64,000 bases of DNA from Rhodovulum strictum (GTDB taxonomy: Bacteria; Pseudomonadota; Alphaproteobacteria; Rhodobacterales; Rhodobacteraceae). The notes below the pieces were generated by a model that made no database searches, was not told where the DNA came from, and was given only the letters and a program-made list of their open reading frames with translations. Positions 1 through 9,684 of the stretch are shown here, one piece after another. Location: positions 186,001-250,000 of the forward strand of contig NZ_WJPO01000001.1 of NCBI RefSeq assembly GCF_009649175.1, read 5' to 3'. The translations under genes were made by a program, and so were the position numbers. The first letter of the stretch is position 1, and every line of letters starts with the position of its first letter.

Positions 1-551
1 TTACCGGCGATTGGGCGATGGAGATCCTGTTCGTGCGCGGGGCATTCGATCCGCAGGCCGCGCAGGCCTCCGCCGCGATCCTTGCCGCCTATGCCGTGGG
101 CCTTGTTCCGGCGCTGGCGCTGCGCTCGCTGGTCGCGGGCTTTCACGGCCGGGGGGATACAAGAACGCCGCTCAGGCTGTTGGCGATTGCGACCACGCTC
201 AACATCGCGCTCAAGATCGCGCTTGCGCCGTCGCTGGGTGCGGTCGGGCTGGCGCTGGCGACCTCGGCCGGGATCACGCTTTACGCGGCCTTGCTGTTCG
301 TGACCGGGCGCAGGCGCGGCCATCTGACCGGACCGCCCCCTGCACAGGGCGCGATCCTGCTGGCCACGGCGGCGTTTGCGGCGCTGGGGGTGGTCGGCTT
401 TCGCGACGCCATCCACCAGCCGCTGAGCGCTGCCTGGCCCGTCGCCGGACCGATCCTGGCCCTGTGCGCCGTTGCGGGTGCCGTGCTGGCGCTGCATGCC
501 CTTGCAACGCTGGCCGCGCTGCGGCTGGCGCGGGGCCGGGGCGGCCGCTAG
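1..551 (+). CDS. murJ: Lipid II flippase MurJ, C-terminal part (cut by window edge)
   Basis: The reading frame is already open at base 3 and runs to a TAG at 549-551, so only about the last 182 residues are present. The visible part has alternating hydrophobic helices and the MurJ-like stretch GAFDPQAAQASAAILAAYAV followed by GFHGRGDTRTP, which matches the MviN/MurJ family of inner-membrane flippases that move the peptidoglycan precursor lipid II to the periplasm. The protein ends in a short basic tail (RLARGRGGR). It converges on metH with a 7-base gap. The start codon, the first ~10 helices and any promoter lie outside the window. Confidence 0.88.
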   Translation, partial: TGDWAMEILFVRGAFDPQAAQASAAILAAYAVGLVPALALRSLVAGFHGRGDTRTPLRLLAIATTLNIALKIALAPSLGAVGLALATSAGITLYAALLFVTGRRRGHLTGPPPAQGAILLATAAFAALGVVGFRDAIHQPLSAAWPVAGPILALCAVAGAVLALHALATLAALRLARGRGGR

Positions 552-558
552 GGCGCGG

Positions 559-3500
559 CTACTCGGCCGCCTGCGCCGCGCCCGATCCCGGCCCCGGCCG
601 GTAGTTCAGCACCGGGGCCAGCCAGCGTTCGGCCTCGGCCACGGAAATGCCCTTGCGGTCGGCATAATCAGCGACCTGATCGGCCTCGACCTTGCCGACG
701 CCGAAATAGCGCGCCTCGGGATGTGCAATGAAAAGTCCCGAGACCGACGCGCCCGGCCACATCGCCATGCTGTCGGTCAGCCGGATGCCCACCGCGGCCT
801 CGGCATCGAGCAGATCGAACAGCGTGCGTTTCTCGGTATGGTCGGGCTGGGCCGGATAGCCCGGGGCCGGGCGGATGCCCGCATAGGGCTCGGCGATCAG
901 GTCTTCGGGCGCAAAGGCTTCGTCGGACGCATAGCCCCAGAATTCGCGCCGCACCCTTTCGTGCAACCGCTCGGCCAGCGCCTCGGCGAAGCGGTCGGCC
1001 AGCGCCTTGACCATGATCGCGCTGTAATCGTCATGCGCGGCCTCGAAGCGCTTCGCGATCGCGATTTCCTCGGCCCCTGCGGTCACGGCAAAGCCGCCGA
1101 CATAGTCCGGCACAATGCCCTCGGGCGCCACGAAATCCGCAAGCGCAAGGTGCGGCACGCCCTCGCGTTTCGCGGTCTGCTGGCGCAGGCTGTGCAGGGT
1201 GGCCAGCACGGTCTTCCGGCTTTCATCCGCATAGACCCGGATATCGTCGCCCACCGCATTGGCAGGCCAGAGCCCCAGCACGGCGCGGGGCCGGAACCAG
1301 CCTTCGGCCACGATCTGCGCCAGCATCGCCTGCGCATCGTCGTAAAGCGCCCGCGCCGCGGCGCCCTTTTCAGGATCGTCCAGCAGCCGCGGGAAGACGC
1401 CGCGCAATTCCCAGCTATGGAAGAAGGGTGTCCAGTCGATATAGCGGGCAAGCTCTGCCAGATCCCAATCGTCCAGAACCTGCGTGCCCAGCATCGCAGG
1501 CCGCACCGGCGCATGGCCCGCCCAGTCCAGCCGCAGCGCATTGGCCCGCGCCGCCGCCAGCGGCACCCGCGCCTTGGCGGCTTCGCCGCGGGCATGCTTC
1601 TCGGCAATGTCGCGATATTCCTCGCGGATGCCTGCGACATAGCCCTCGCGCTGGCCCTCGGACAGCAGCGCCGACACCACGCCCACCGCGCGGCTGGCAT
1701 CGGTGACATAGATCGCCTGCCCGCGCCGATAGGCGGGCGCGATCTTGACGGCCGTATGCACCCGGCTGGTCGTCGCCCCCCCGATCAGCAGCGGCACATC
1801 GAACCCTTCGCGCTCCATCTCGGCGGCGACATGCACCATCTCGTCCAGCGACGGAGTGATGAGCCCCGAAAGCCCGATCACATCCACCCCTTCCTCGCGC
1901 GCGACCTTCAGGATCTTCTCGGCGGGCACCATCACGCCCAGGTCGATGATCTCGTAATTGTTGCAGGCCAGAACGACGCCCACGATGTTCTTGCCGATAT
2001 CGTGCACGTCGCCCTTGACGGTCGCCATCAGCACCTTGCCCGCGCTCTGCCGCGCGCCCGAGGCAGCCTTTTCCGCCTCCATATGCGGCAGCAGGACCGC
2101 GACCCCCTGTTTCATCACCCGGGCCGATTTCACCACCTGCGGCAGGAACATCTTGCCCGCGCCGAACAGGTCGCCGACCACGTTCATCCCTGCCATCAGC
2201 GGGCCTTCGATCACGTCCAGAGGCCGGGCCGCGGCCAGCCGCGCCTCCTCGGTATCGGCCTCGATGAACTCGGTGATGCCGTTGACCAGCGCATGTTCCA
2301 GCCGCTTCTCCACCGGCCAGTCGCGCCAGCCCAGATCCCGTTCCCGCGCCGCGCCGCCACCCTGGCCGCGGAACCGCTCGGCGATCTCCAAGAGCCGCTC
2401 GGTCGCGTCCTTGCGGCGGTTCAGCACCACATCTTCGCAGGCGTCGCGCAAGTCGGGGTCGATCGAGTCATAGACCGCCAGTTGCCCCGCGTTGACGATG
2501 CCCATGTCCATCCCCGCCGCGATGGCGTGATACAGGAACACCGCATGCATCGCCTCGCGCACGGGCTCGTTGCCGCGGAAGCTGAAGGACAGGTTCGACA
2601 CGCCGCCCGAGACATGCACATGCGGGCAATCTGCGCGGATGCGGCGCGCGGCCTCGATGAAATCGACGCCGTAATTGTCATGCTCCTCGATGCCGGTGGC
2701 CACGGCAAAGATGTTCGGGTCAAAGATGATGTCCTCGGGCGGGAATTCCGCCACCTCGGTCAGCAGCCGATAGGCGCGGGCGCAGATTTCCACCTTGCGA
2801 TTCTCGGTATCGGCCTGGCCCGCCTCGTCAAAGGCCATCACCACGACCGCCGCGCCATAGGCCCGGCAGAGCCGCGCCTGTTCCAGAAACGCCGCTTCCC
2901 CCTCCTTCAGCGAGATCGAGTTGACCACGGGCTTGCCCTGAACGCATTTCAGGCCGGCCTCGATCACCTCCCATTTGGAACTGTCGATCATCACCGGCAC
3001 CCGCGCGATATCGGGCTCGGCGGCGACGAGGTTCAGGAAATCGACCATCGCGGCCTTCGAGTCGATCAGCCCCTCGTCCATGTTCACGTCGATGATCTGG
3101 GCGCCGTTCTCGACCTGATCGCGCGCAACCTCCAGCGCGGTGGCATAATCCCTTTCCTTGATGAGCTTGCGGAACCGTGCCGAGCCGGTGACGTTCGTCC
3201 GCTCGCCCACGTTCACGAAGGGAATGTCGGGGGTCAGTGTGAAGGGTTCCAGCCCCGACAGCCGCATCCGCGGCGCGACCTGCGGCACGGCGCGCGGCGC
3301 GTGGCCCTGCATCGCCTCGGCAATCGCGGCGATATGGTCATAGGTCGATCCGCAGCAGCCGCCCACCACGTTGACCAGCCCCTCGCGCGCGAAACCCGCC
3401 ACCAGCGCCGCCATCTCGTCGGGCGTCTGGTCGTATTCGCCCATCTCGTTGGGCAGCCCGGCATTGGGATAGGCGCAGATCAGCGTATCGGCCACGCCCG

Positions 3501-4341
3501 CCAGTTCCGCCAGATGCGGGCGCATCGCATCCGCCCCCAGCGCGCAGTTCAGCCCCACGCTCAGCGGCCTTGCATGGCGCACCGAATGCCAGAAGGCGGT
3601 GGGCGTCTGCCCCGACAGCGTGCGCCCCGACAGATCCGTGATCGTGCCGGAAATCATCACCGGCAGCCGTTCCCCGCGCGCGGCAAAGACCTCCTCGCAG
3701 GCGAAGATCGCGGCCTTGGCGTTCAGCGTGTCGAAGATCGTCTCGATCAGGATCAGATCGACGCCGCCTGCGATCAGCCCGCGGATCTGCTCGCCATAGG
3801 CCACCCGCAGATCGTCGAATGTGACGGCGCGATAGCCCGGATCGTTCACATCCGGGCTGATCGAGGCCGTGCGATTCGTCGGCCCCAGCGCACCGGCGAC
3901 AAAGCGGCGCCGTCCGTCCTCGGCCGCGGCCCGGTCCATCGCGGCCCGCGCCAGCCGCGCGCCGGCCTCGTTCAGGGCAAAGACCCGATCCTCCAGCCCG
4001 TAATCGGCCTGCGCGATGGTGGTCGAGGAAAAGGTGTTGGTCTCGACGATATCCGCGCCCGCCTTTGCATAGCGGTAATGGATCTCCTCGATCACGTCGG
4101 GGCGGGTCAGGTTCAGAAGGTCGTTATTGCCCTTCTGCGGCTTGTCGCTGTGGACATGACAGGCGCAGCCCCCGCCGCAGCCGGTGAAATCGCCCTCGCT
4201 CAGGCCAAGCTTCTGGATCTGCGTGCCCATCGCCCCGTCAAGGATAAGGATGCGCTCGCGCGCGGCGGCGCGGATCGCGTCGAAGACGGGCGACAGGGCA
4301 GGGCGGGCGGGGGGTTGGGCGTGCTGCGTCATGTCCGGCAT
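559..4341 (-). CDS. metH: Cobalamin-dependent methionine synthase
   Basis: 1260 residues, full length for MetH, which makes methionine from homocysteine using methyl-tetrahydrofolate and methylcobalamin in the cytoplasm. All four modules are present. The homocysteine domain (~30-345) has the zinc cysteines Cys266, Cys329 and Cys330 (VGGCCGST). The pterin-binding domain (~372-640) has [15 protein letters not shown]. The cobalamin cap and Rossmann domain (~670-900) has [11 protein letters not shown], with His780 as the axial cobalt ligand. The AdoMet reactivation domain (~930-1245) has [15 protein letters not shown]. The first ATG is chosen because AAGG lies 6 bases before it. A second ATG three codons later is less well placed. 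The gene lies 75 bases downstream of TRAP transporter 1 on the same strand. No SAM, SAH or cobalamin riboswitch was recognised upstream. Confidence 0.97.
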   Translation of the reverse strand: MPDMTQHAQPPARPALSPVFDAIRAAARERILILDGAMGTQIQKLGLSEGDFTGCGGGCACHVHSDKPQKGNNDLLNLTRPDVIEEIHYRYAKAGADIVETNTFSSTTIAQADYGLEDRVFALNEAGARLARAAMDRAAAEDGRRRFVAGALGPTNRTASISPDVNDPGYRAVTFDDLRVAYGEQIRGLIAGGVDLILIETIFDTLNAKAAIFACEEVFAARGERLPVMISGTITDLSGRTLSGQTPTAFWHSVRHARPLSVGLNCALGADAMRPHLAELAGVADTLICAYPNAGLPNEMGEYDQTPDEMAALVAGFAREGLVNVVGGCCGSTYDHIAAIAEAMQGHAPRAVPQVAPRMRLSGLEPFTLTPDIPFVNVGERTNVTGSARFRKLIKERDYATALEVARDQVENGAQIIDVNMDEGLIDSKAAMVDFLNLVAAEPDIARVPVMIDSSKWEVIEAGLKCVQGKPVVNSISLKEGEAAFLEQARLCRAYGAAVVVMAFDEAGQADTENRKVEICARAYRLLTEVAEFPPEDIIFDPNIFAVATGIEEHDNYGVDFIEAARRIRADCPHVHVSGGVSNLSFSFRGNEPVREAMHAVFLYHAIAAGMDMGIVNAGQLAVYDSIDPDLRDACEDVVLNRRKDATERLLEIAERFRGQGGGAARERDLGWRDWPVEKRLEHALVNGITEFIEADTEEARLAAARPLDVIEGPLMAGMNVVGDLFGAGKMFLPQVVKSARVMKQGVAVLLPHMEAEKAASGARQSAGKVLMATVKGDVHDIGKNIVGVVLACNNYEIIDLGVMVPAEKILKVAREEGVDVIGLSGLITPSLDEMVHVAAEMEREGFDVPLLIGGATTSRVHTAVKIAPAYRRGQAIYVTDASRAVGVVSALLSEGQREGYVAGIREEYRDIAEKHARGEAAKARVPLAAARANALRLDWAGHAPVRPAMLGTQVLDDWDLAELARYIDWTPFFHSWELRGVFPRLLDDPEKGAAARALYDDAQAMLAQIVAEGWFRPRAVLGLWPANAVGDDIRVYADESRKTVLATLHSLRQQTAKREGVPHLALADFVAPEGIVPDYVGGFAVTAGAEEIAIAKRFEAAHDDYSAIMVKALADRFAEALAERLHERVRREFWGYASDEAFAPEDLIAEPYAGIRPAPGYPAQPDHTEKRTLFDLLDAEAAVGIRLTDSMAMWPGASVSGLFIAHPEARYFGVGKVEADQVADYADRKGISVAEAERWLAPVLNYRPGPGSGAAQAAE

Positions 4342-4349
4342 CTAGAGCC

Positions 4350-4368
4350 TTGGACGAAACGAGTCCAA
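4350..4368 (-). promoter_or_regulatory. Small stem-loop overlapping the metH ribosome-binding region
   Basis: A perfect 6-bp inverted repeat (TTGGAC / GTCCAA) around a 7-base loop sits 8 bases upstream of the metH ATG. Its 3' arm on the minus strand runs into the AAGG used as Shine-Dalgarno. It could modulate metH translation or mark the end of the upstream dctM transcript. There is no T-run, so a classical terminator is unlikely. The stem is short, so it may be coincidence. Confidence 0.3.
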
Positions 4369-4416
4369 TTCATCCTTGTCACGATGATTATGAATCCTGC
4401 GCATGTTCACGCGCGG

Positions 4417-5775
4417 CTATCCGCCCAGCATCCGCGGTAGCCACAGCACCAGCGCCGGGAAGGCCAGCAACAGCCCGACCCGCAGCAGTTCCGACAGGAA
4501 GAACGGCGTCACCCCCTTGAAGGTGTCGATCATCGGCGTGCCCCGCGCCATGGCCGAGATCACGAAGACATTCATACCCACCGGCGGCGTGATGAGGCCC
4601 AGTTCCACCACGACCAGAGCAAGGATGCCGAACCAGATCTTCAGATCCTCGGTGCTCATCCCGAAGCCCGCCCCTTCGGCGCCCTGCCACGGCCCGCCAT
4701 TGATCTCGACCAGCACCGGCCAGAAGAACGGGATGACCAGCAGGATCATCGACAGGCTGTCCATCAGGCAGCCCAGCAGGATCAGCGCCAGCAGCACCAG
4801 GACCAGCACGGCCATCGGCTCCATCCCGGCGGCCAGGATCCACTCGGCCGCGGCCTGCGGCAGGCCCGCGCGCGACAGGAAGATCTTCATCAGTTCCGCC
4901 CCCAGCAGGATCAGATAGATCATGCCGGTGATCGAGGCGGTCTCCAGCAGGGCGGCGCGCATCTCGCCCAGACGCAGCCGTCCCCTGAGCGTGCCGTAAA
5001 GCCAGACCAGCGCCACCCCCACCGCGGCCCCCGGCGTGGGATTGTAGAACCCCGCATAGATCCCCCCCAGCACCAGCGCAAAAATCCCAAGGACCGGCAG
5101 CACGCCCAGCGTGGCCGCGCGGAACTCAGCCCGATCCGCCGCCCCCGCCGCAGGCCCCGCGCCGGGCCGGATCGCGACATAGGCGGCGATGGTCAGCAGG
5201 AACAGCACCACCGCCAGCGCCGCAGGCAGCATCGCGGCCAGGAACATCGTGACGATATTCGCCTCGACCAGGATCGCATAAAGGATCAGCACCACCGAAG
5301 GCGGGATCAGGATGCCCAGCACCCCCCCCGCCGCCAGCGTGCCGGTGGCCAGCGCGCCGGAATAGCCGTGGCGTTTCAGTTCGGGCAGGGCGACCTTGCC
5401 CATGGTGGAGGCGGTCGCCAGTGACGAACCGCAGACCGCCCCGAAGCCCGCACAGGCCGCAACCGCCGCCATCGCCGTGCCGCCCCGCATCCAGCCAAGC
5501 CAGGCATTGCCCGCCCGGAACAGCGCCGCCGACAGCCCCGCGCGCGCCGCGAACGCGCCCATCAGCACGAACATCGGCACCACCGACAGATCGTAGATCG
5601 AGAACTGCCCCCATGCCAGCGTCTTGAGCTGGTTCAGCATCAAGGCCGGGCCGTTCAGCGCCACGATCCCGATGCCGCCCACCAGGATCATCGCATAGGC
5701 AATGGGCATCCGGGCCGCGATCAGCACGACCAGCGCGGCAAGCCCCGTCAGCCCCAGCGACAGTGCGTCAGCCAT
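4417..5775 (-). CDS. dctM: TRAP transporter 1, large permease subunit (DctM)
   Basis: 452 residues with about 12 hydrophobic segments, the usual length for the DctM/SiaM large TRAP subunit that carries the sodium-driven transport path in the inner membrane. Family-typical stretches include GFGAVCGSSLATASTMGKV, GVLGILIPPSVVLILYAI and LGLITPPVGMNVFVI. The start MADALSLGL (5775) is preferred over an upstream in-frame ATG because it overlaps the dctQ stop by 8 bases, the usual translational coupling in TRAP operons. The substrate is unknown. Position after dctP-dctQ and before metH suggests, but does not show, one transcript. Confidence 0.93.
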   Translation of the reverse strand: MADALSLGLTGLAALVVLIAARMPIAYAMILVGGIGIVALNGPALMLNQLKTLAWGQFSIYDLSVVPMFVLMGAFAARAGLSAALFRAGNAWLGWMRGGTAMAAVAACAGFGAVCGSSLATASTMGKVALPELKRHGYSGALATGTLAAGGVLGILIPPSVVLILYAILVEANIVTMFLAAMLPAALAVVLFLLTIAAYVAIRPGAGPAAGAADRAEFRAATLGVLPVLGIFALVLGGIYAGFYNPTPGAAVGVALVWLYGTLRGRLRLGEMRAALLETASITGMIYLILLGAELMKIFLSRAGLPQAAAEWILAAGMEPMAVLVLVLLALILLGCLMDSLSMILLVIPFFWPVLVEINGGPWQGAEGAGFGMSTEDLKIWFGILALVVVELGLITPPVGMNVFVISAMARGTPMIDTFKGVTPFFLSELLRVGLLLAFPALVLWLPRMLGG

Positions 5776-6286
5776 CAGCGCCCCGGCGCGCGGCGCGTGC
5801 ATCCTCTAAAAGCGTCACAAGGCTTGCCAGCGCCAGCAGCCCCAGCGAGACCAGCACCGGCACGAAGGCGATCCAGACCGGGAATTGCAGGATCGTGGTG
5901 GTGTAGCCATAGGCGCGCTGGTCGGCCATGCCCTGCGACATCCGCCACAGCAACAGCGCGGCAAAGACCAGCGCCACGGCCGAGGCCACCAGCCCCAGCC
6001 GCGCCACCCAACGCGGCGGGGCGCGCATGGTGAAGATGTCGGCGCTGACATTGGCGCGGGTCAACTGGCACCAAGGCAGGAAGGCAAAGACCGCCATGGC
6101 AACGCCCACCTGCGTCATCTCGAAATCGCCGGGAAAGGGCGCCCAGAAGATGCCGCCGATCACCGAGACCACATTCATCGCGATCACCGCGACCAGCACC
6201 AGCCCGCCCAGCAGCGCCCAGCCCGTGACCAGCGCCGCGACCAGCGCGGCCAAGCCCCGCCGCCCGGCCAGCGCGCCGTCGGTCAT
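5768..6286 (-). CDS. dctQ: TRAP transporter 1, small membrane subunit (DctQ)
   Basis: 172 residues with four predicted transmembrane helices (about 12-42, 60-78, 92-116 and 134-162), the architecture of DctQ subunits that hold the large permease. The ATG at 6286 shares a base with the dctP stop (TGATG), and its own stop overlaps the dctM start, so the three genes form one coupled operon. The proposed helices and the spacing are visible in the sequence. The function is inferred from the family and operon order. Confidence 0.9.
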   Translation of the reverse strand: MTDGALAGRRGLAALVAALVTGWALLGGLVLVAVIAMNVVSVIGGIFWAPFPGDFEMTQVGVAMAVFAFLPWCQLTRANVSADIFTMRAPPRWVARLGLVASAVALVFAALLLWRMSQGMADQRAYGYTTTILQFPVWIAFVPVLVSLGLLALASLVTLLEDARAARRGADG

Positions 6287-7326
6287 CAGCGGGCCCCGTG
6301 TTTCGCGATGAGGTCCCGCGCCCGTTCGACCAGTGTCGCCCCGTCGATCCCCCTGGCCGCAACATCGGCGATCCAGCGATCCACCACCGGCTCCAGCGCC
6401 GCGCGGAAGGCGGCGGTTTCCTCGTCGCCCAAGGTGACATGCGTCCTGCCCGCAGCCTCGGCCATGGCGATGCCCGCATCCTCGGTGCCGCGCCAGATGC
6501 GCCCCAGTTCGGCCAGCCATTCCGGCCCCGAGGCATCGCGAAACGCCTGCTGGATCTCGGGCGGCAGGCTGTTCCAGCGCGCCTTGTTCATCGACATCTG
6601 GAAGGACAGCGTGCCCAGCCTCGTGCGGTCGGCCAGTTCGACATATTGCCCGGCCTGCTCCTGCAATTTCAGCGCGGGCACGATCTCGAACGGGATCAGC
6701 GCGCCTTCGACAACGCCCTTCGACATCGCCTGCGGCAGGTCGGGCACCGGCATCGCCACCGGCACCGCGCCCAGCGCCTCCAGCACCCAGGCGCCGGTGC
6801 GGGTGGGAATGCGCATCTTGCGGCCCGCGAAATCGGCCGGGCTGCGGATCCCGGCATCGCGCATCACGATCGCATGACCCGCATGGACATGCAGGAACAT
6901 GACCTCGACCCCGGGGAAATCGGGTTTCAGATCGGTCTCGAACATCTCGTGCAGCGCAAGGTTCGCCGCGCCCGGATCGTTGAGATAGACGAAGGGCAAT
7001 TCGATGACCTCGGTCCGCGGGAACAGCCCCGGCGTATAGCCGTTCGCGGTCCAGACCAGATCCACCACCCCGTCGCGCACCTGGTTGATCAGTTCGGGCG
7101 GCCGCCCACCCAGCGTCATCGCCGGGTAGATCTCGATCCTGACCCGGCCGCCGGACCTCTCCTCGACCGCGCGCGCCCAGGGTTCCAGCGTCTCGGTCTG
7201 TGTGGGCGAATTGGCGCCAAGGAAATGGTGCAGCTTGAAGGTATAGTCCTGCGCCCAGGCGGCCCCGGATGCCCAAAGCAAGCCGGTACTCGCGGCAAGA
7301 GCGGCGGCCAGATGTCTGATTTTCAT
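6286..7326 (-). CDS. dctP: TRAP transporter 1, periplasmic solute-binding protein (DctP)
   Basis: 346 residues. The start at 7326 is followed by a clear Sec signal peptide (MKIRHLAAALAAS..., cleavage after AWA) and is preceded by AGGGGGA at good distance. The mature part has the DctP-family pattern, including KLHHFLGANSPTQTETLEPW, RIEIYPAMTLGGRPPELINQ, DFAGRKMRIPTR and KGVVEGALIPFEI. These proteins capture an organic acid or similar solute in the periplasm and deliver it to DctQM. The arginine of the GRKMRIPT region normally binds the substrate carboxylate. The substrate cannot be named. The longer in-frame extension to 7440 is rejected because it would bury the signal peptide. Confidence 0.92.
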   Translation of the reverse strand: MKIRHLAAALAASTGLLWASGAAWAQDYTFKLHHFLGANSPTQTETLEPWARAVEERSGGRVRIEIYPAMTLGGRPPELINQVRDGVVDLVWTANGYTPGLFPRTEVIELPFVYLNDPGAANLALHEMFETDLKPDFPGVEVMFLHVHAGHAIVMRDAGIRSPADFAGRKMRIPTRTGAWVLEALGAVPVAMPVPDLPQAMSKGVVEGALIPFEIVPALKLQEQAGQYVELADRTRLGTLSFQMSMNKARWNSLPPEIQQAFRDASGPEWLAELGRIWRGTEDAGIAMAEAAGRTHVTLGDEETAAFRAALEPVVDRWIADVAARGIDGATLVERARDLIAKHGAR

Positions 7327-7462
7327 GGATTCCCCCTGTCCGAAGTACGGTCCTGCGCGGGTCAGGCCGTCCGCGCGCGGTCCCCTCGGGCGTTCCCTGT
7401 CACCCCGCATTCGCCTACACCGAGTCCGGTTTCCGGTCAACGCGGGCTGCGCGCGCCATGCG

Positions 7463-7491
7463 AAAAGGGCGCCCGTAATGGGCGCCCTTTT
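7463..7491 (-). terminator. Strong bidirectional rho-independent terminator
   Basis: A perfect 12-bp stem (AAAAGGGCGCCC / GGGCGCCCTTTT) with a 5-base loop lies 24 bases after the cold-shock gene stop. The A-run on one side and T-run on the other let it work in both directions. It isolates the cold-shock gene from the TRAP operon that starts at 7326. Confidence 0.9.
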
Positions 7492-7515
7492 GCTGAATTC
7501 TCAATGCGTTGGCGA

Positions 7516-7722
7516 TCAGGCCAGCGAGATGTTCGTCGCGCTTTCGCGGCCGTCACGGCCGGATTCGATGTCGAACGTCACTTTCTGGTTGTCAGCCAGC
7601 GTACGCAGGCCGGCACGCTCCAAGGCGGTGATGTGGACGAACACGTCCTTCTTGCCGCCATCGGGGGCGATGAAGCCGTAGCCTTTGGTTTCGTTGAACC
7701 ATTTCACGGTGCCAGTGGCCAT
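7516..7722 (-). CDS. Cold-shock protein (CspA family)
   Basis: 68 residues, a single cold-shock domain. The RNA-binding motifs RNP1 (KGYGFIAP) and RNP2 (VFVHI) are both intact, as is the N-terminal TGTVKWFN. These small proteins bind single-stranded RNA or DNA and act as RNA chaperones or antiterminators in the cytoplasm. AAGGAG lies 7 bases before the ATG. The gene is flanked by the terminator at 7463-7491 and by a 251-base non-coding leader region on the other side, so it is probably a single-gene unit. Whether it is cold-induced or constitutive cannot be read from the sequence. Confidence 0.96.
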   Translation of the reverse strand: MATGTVKWFNETKGYGFIAPDGGKKDVFVHITALERAGLRTLADNQKVTFDIESGRDGRESATNISLA

Positions 7723-7973
7723 CCGTCGTCTCCTTCAGTCAAACCGCTCGCACCATTGCAGCGGGTCGGCGCAGTCAGTGGTCGATCGAGAAACTGCAGC
7801 CAGTGAAGGTAGACAGTGGTCGAAAGTCGTAACGTCGCCGGCGCTTTATCGCCTGTCTCCCGCAGATTTGCAAGGGGATTCGCCACCGTGCGACGCAGAT
7901 CGGACCGGGCGTGGCGCTTGCGGGCCTCGGGCGGCGGGATGTTGCCGATCACGCCATGCGGCAATGCCCATGC

Positions 7974-8804
7974 TCAGCGCGCGATCAGCAGGTCGCAGGG
8001 CGGGTCGCGCATCATGTCGTTGGCAAGACTTCCCAGGATCGAGGGGGCCGCACCCGCCCGGCCATGGGCCCCCAGCGCGATCAGATCGGGATCGAGGGCG
8101 GCGATCCGCTCGGCCAGCACCCGGTGGGCGGGGCCTTCGACGATCTCGACGCTGCGCAGGTTCGCGGGCAGGGCGTGTCTGTCGCGCCAACCCGCCAGCC
8201 GCGCCTCGGCATCGGCGCGCAGGGGCGAGGGCGTGCCTGGTGCAGGCTCGGGCGCCAGGAAGCCGCGATAGGGGACATGCAGCGCGTGCAGGCCGTGAAT
8301 ATCGGCCTCGGGGGCCAACTGCGCCGCAAGCGCCAGCGCCGCGTCCGAGGCGGGCGCGAAATCCAGCGCGGCCAGCACCGTTGCATAGGCATGATCGACC
8401 GGATCGCGCACCAGGAGCACGGGGCGGGGCGAATGGCGCACGATCCGTTCCATTGTGGTTTCGCGCAGCATGTCGAGAAAGGCGCGCGGCCGGTGCAGCC
8501 CCAGGATCACCAGCGCCGCGTCAAGCTCGGCCGCCAGCGCCGGGATCGCTTCGGTCGGATCGCCAAGGACGACGCGGGTGTCGTGGGTCACCTCGCCCGA
8601 ATGGGGGATCGAGGCGGCGAACTGGGCCAGCCGCAACTCGGCCGCGGAACTCATCTGGCCCGCGATCTCGGCGGGCAGATCGGCGTCGATCACCGAGACC
8701 AGCACCAGATCGGCCCCGACCCAGCCCGCCAGCCGGAACGCCCGCTGCACCGCGCGGTCGGCGCGGGGGCTGAGATCGGTGGCGACAAGAAAGGTCTGCG
8801 GCAT
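7974..8804 (-). CDS. Tandem universal stress protein (UspA family)
   Basis: 276 residues made of two Usp domains. The first (about 3-135) begins FLVATDLSPRADRAVQRA and ends in the HSPRPVLLVRD strand. The second (about 141-276) begins TVLAALDFAPASDAALAL and has the late GAHGRAGAAPSILGS segment. The second domain keeps part of the nucleotide-binding G-2x-G-9x-G(S/T) pattern, so ATP binding is possible there. Tandem Usp proteins are cytoplasmic and respond to stress or growth arrest. The start at 8804 has GGGGAT just upstream. A much longer in-frame extension has no Usp-like sequence and was not used. Confidence 0.9.
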   Translation of the reverse strand: MPQTFLVATDLSPRADRAVQRAFRLAGWVGADLVLVSVIDADLPAEIAGQMSSAAELRLAQFAASIPHSGEVTHDTRVVLGDPTEAIPALAAELDAALVILGLHRPRAFLDMLRETTMERIVRHSPRPVLLVRDPVDHAYATVLAALDFAPASDAALALAAQLAPEADIHGLHALHVPYRGFLAPEPAPGTPSPLRADAEARLAGWRDRHALPANLRSVEIVEGPAHRVLAERIAALDPDLIALGAHGRAGAAPSILGSLANDMMRDPPCDLLIAR

Positions 8805-8934
8805 GGGGATCCCCGGTCTGGCACGGGTCAAGGATCGGGCGGCGCGGCCCTCACTGTCAAGGACACCCGCAGCACGGCGATTGCGGCGCAAGGCGCAGGC
8901 AGTATGCTGGTCCTGCGCGGTGGAGGGGGACAGC

Positions 8935-9561
8935 ATGAAGACGGTTCTGATCGCCAATCGCAAGGGCGGTTGCGGCAAGACCACGATCGCGGTGACACTG
9001 GCCGCGGCGCTGGCCGATGGCGGCTGGCAGGTGGCGCTGGCCGATGCCGATCCGCAGAAATCGGCCCTCCGCTGGCTCAGGCGTCGGCCAGCCGGTGCCG
9101 CGCCGATCCGGGCGCTCGACTGGACCGGGGCGGGGGCGCTGGGCAGCGGCACCAAGGGGGCGGATTGGGTGATCGTGGATGCGCCCGGCTCGATCTACGA
9201 GGATGACGCCGCCGCCCTTGTCGCCGAGGCGCGGGCGGTGGTGGTGCCGGTCCTGCCCTCGTTCTTCGATGCCGATGCGACGCGGCGCTTTCTGAAGGAG
9301 ATCGCGGGGATCAAGCGCATCCGCAAGGGCAAGGCGGGGGTCGAGCTGGTGGCCAACCGGGTGCGCCCGCGCGGACGCGACGCCGCGCGGCTGGCCGCCT
9401 TTGCCGGGCAGATCGGGCAGGCGCCGGTGGCGGAAATCTCGGAACGGGTGGCCTATGGCGACCTGGCCGAGCTGGGGCTGACGGTGTTCGACCGGCCGCA
9501 ACGGGTCTATGCGCCGATGCGCGCGCAATGGACCCCGCTGCTTGGCGCGCTGACGTCCTGA
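8935..9561 (+). CDS. Orphan ParA-like P-loop ATPase
   Basis: 208 residues. It starts directly with the deviant Walker A motif (RKGGCGKTTIAVTLAAAL, signature lysine near residue 10), followed by the ADADPQKSALRW switch region and VIVDAPGS as Walker B. This is the compact ParA class without a DNA-binding N-terminal domain. Such ATPases position plasmids, chemoreceptor clusters or other cargo on the nucleoid. No parB, parS or cargo gene is adjacent, and the neighbours are usp (divergent) and an SDR. The start has the excellent Shine-Dalgarno GGAGGGGGA at 8922-8930. PpfA-type protein-segregation ATPases are one comparison, but the partner cannot be named. Confidence 0.85.
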   Translation: MKTVLIANRKGGCGKTTIAVTLAAALADGGWQVALADADPQKSALRWLRRRPAGAAPIRALDWTGAGALGSGTKGADWVIVDAPGSIYEDDAAALVAEARAVVVPVLPSFFDADATRRFLKEIAGIKRIRKGKAGVELVANRVRPRGRDAARLAAFAGQIGQAPVAEISERVAYGDLAELGLTVFDRPQRVYAPMRAQWTPLLGALTS

Positions 9562-9684
9562 GACGTCGCGCGCAAGATTCCTGAAAGAATTTTTCAAATG
9601 AAATCAAGGAATTTCTTGGGTCCAGCCCCGGCGTCGGATGGGCCCTTCAGGCGGAACGAAAAGCGTCCGAAGAAAGGAGTCGTC

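Noticed and set aside
4356-4362. A GAAAC loop reminiscent of a hammerhead ribozyme core
   Set aside because: No CUGANGA core, stems or cleavage triplet could be placed around it.
472-4440. A 1322-codon open frame on the plus strand over metH
   Set aside because: It is antisense to a fully conserved MetH, rich in Arg/His/Gly/Pro, with no domain. This is the usual mirror frame of a GC-rich gene.
7327-7462. Extended N-terminus for the first DctP protein
   Set aside because: It would hide a standard signal peptide that has its own good Shine-Dalgarno.
6287-7806. Long plus-strand frame over dctP and the cold-shock gene
   Set aside because: It crosses a strong terminator and two well-supported minus-strand genes and has no conserved domain.
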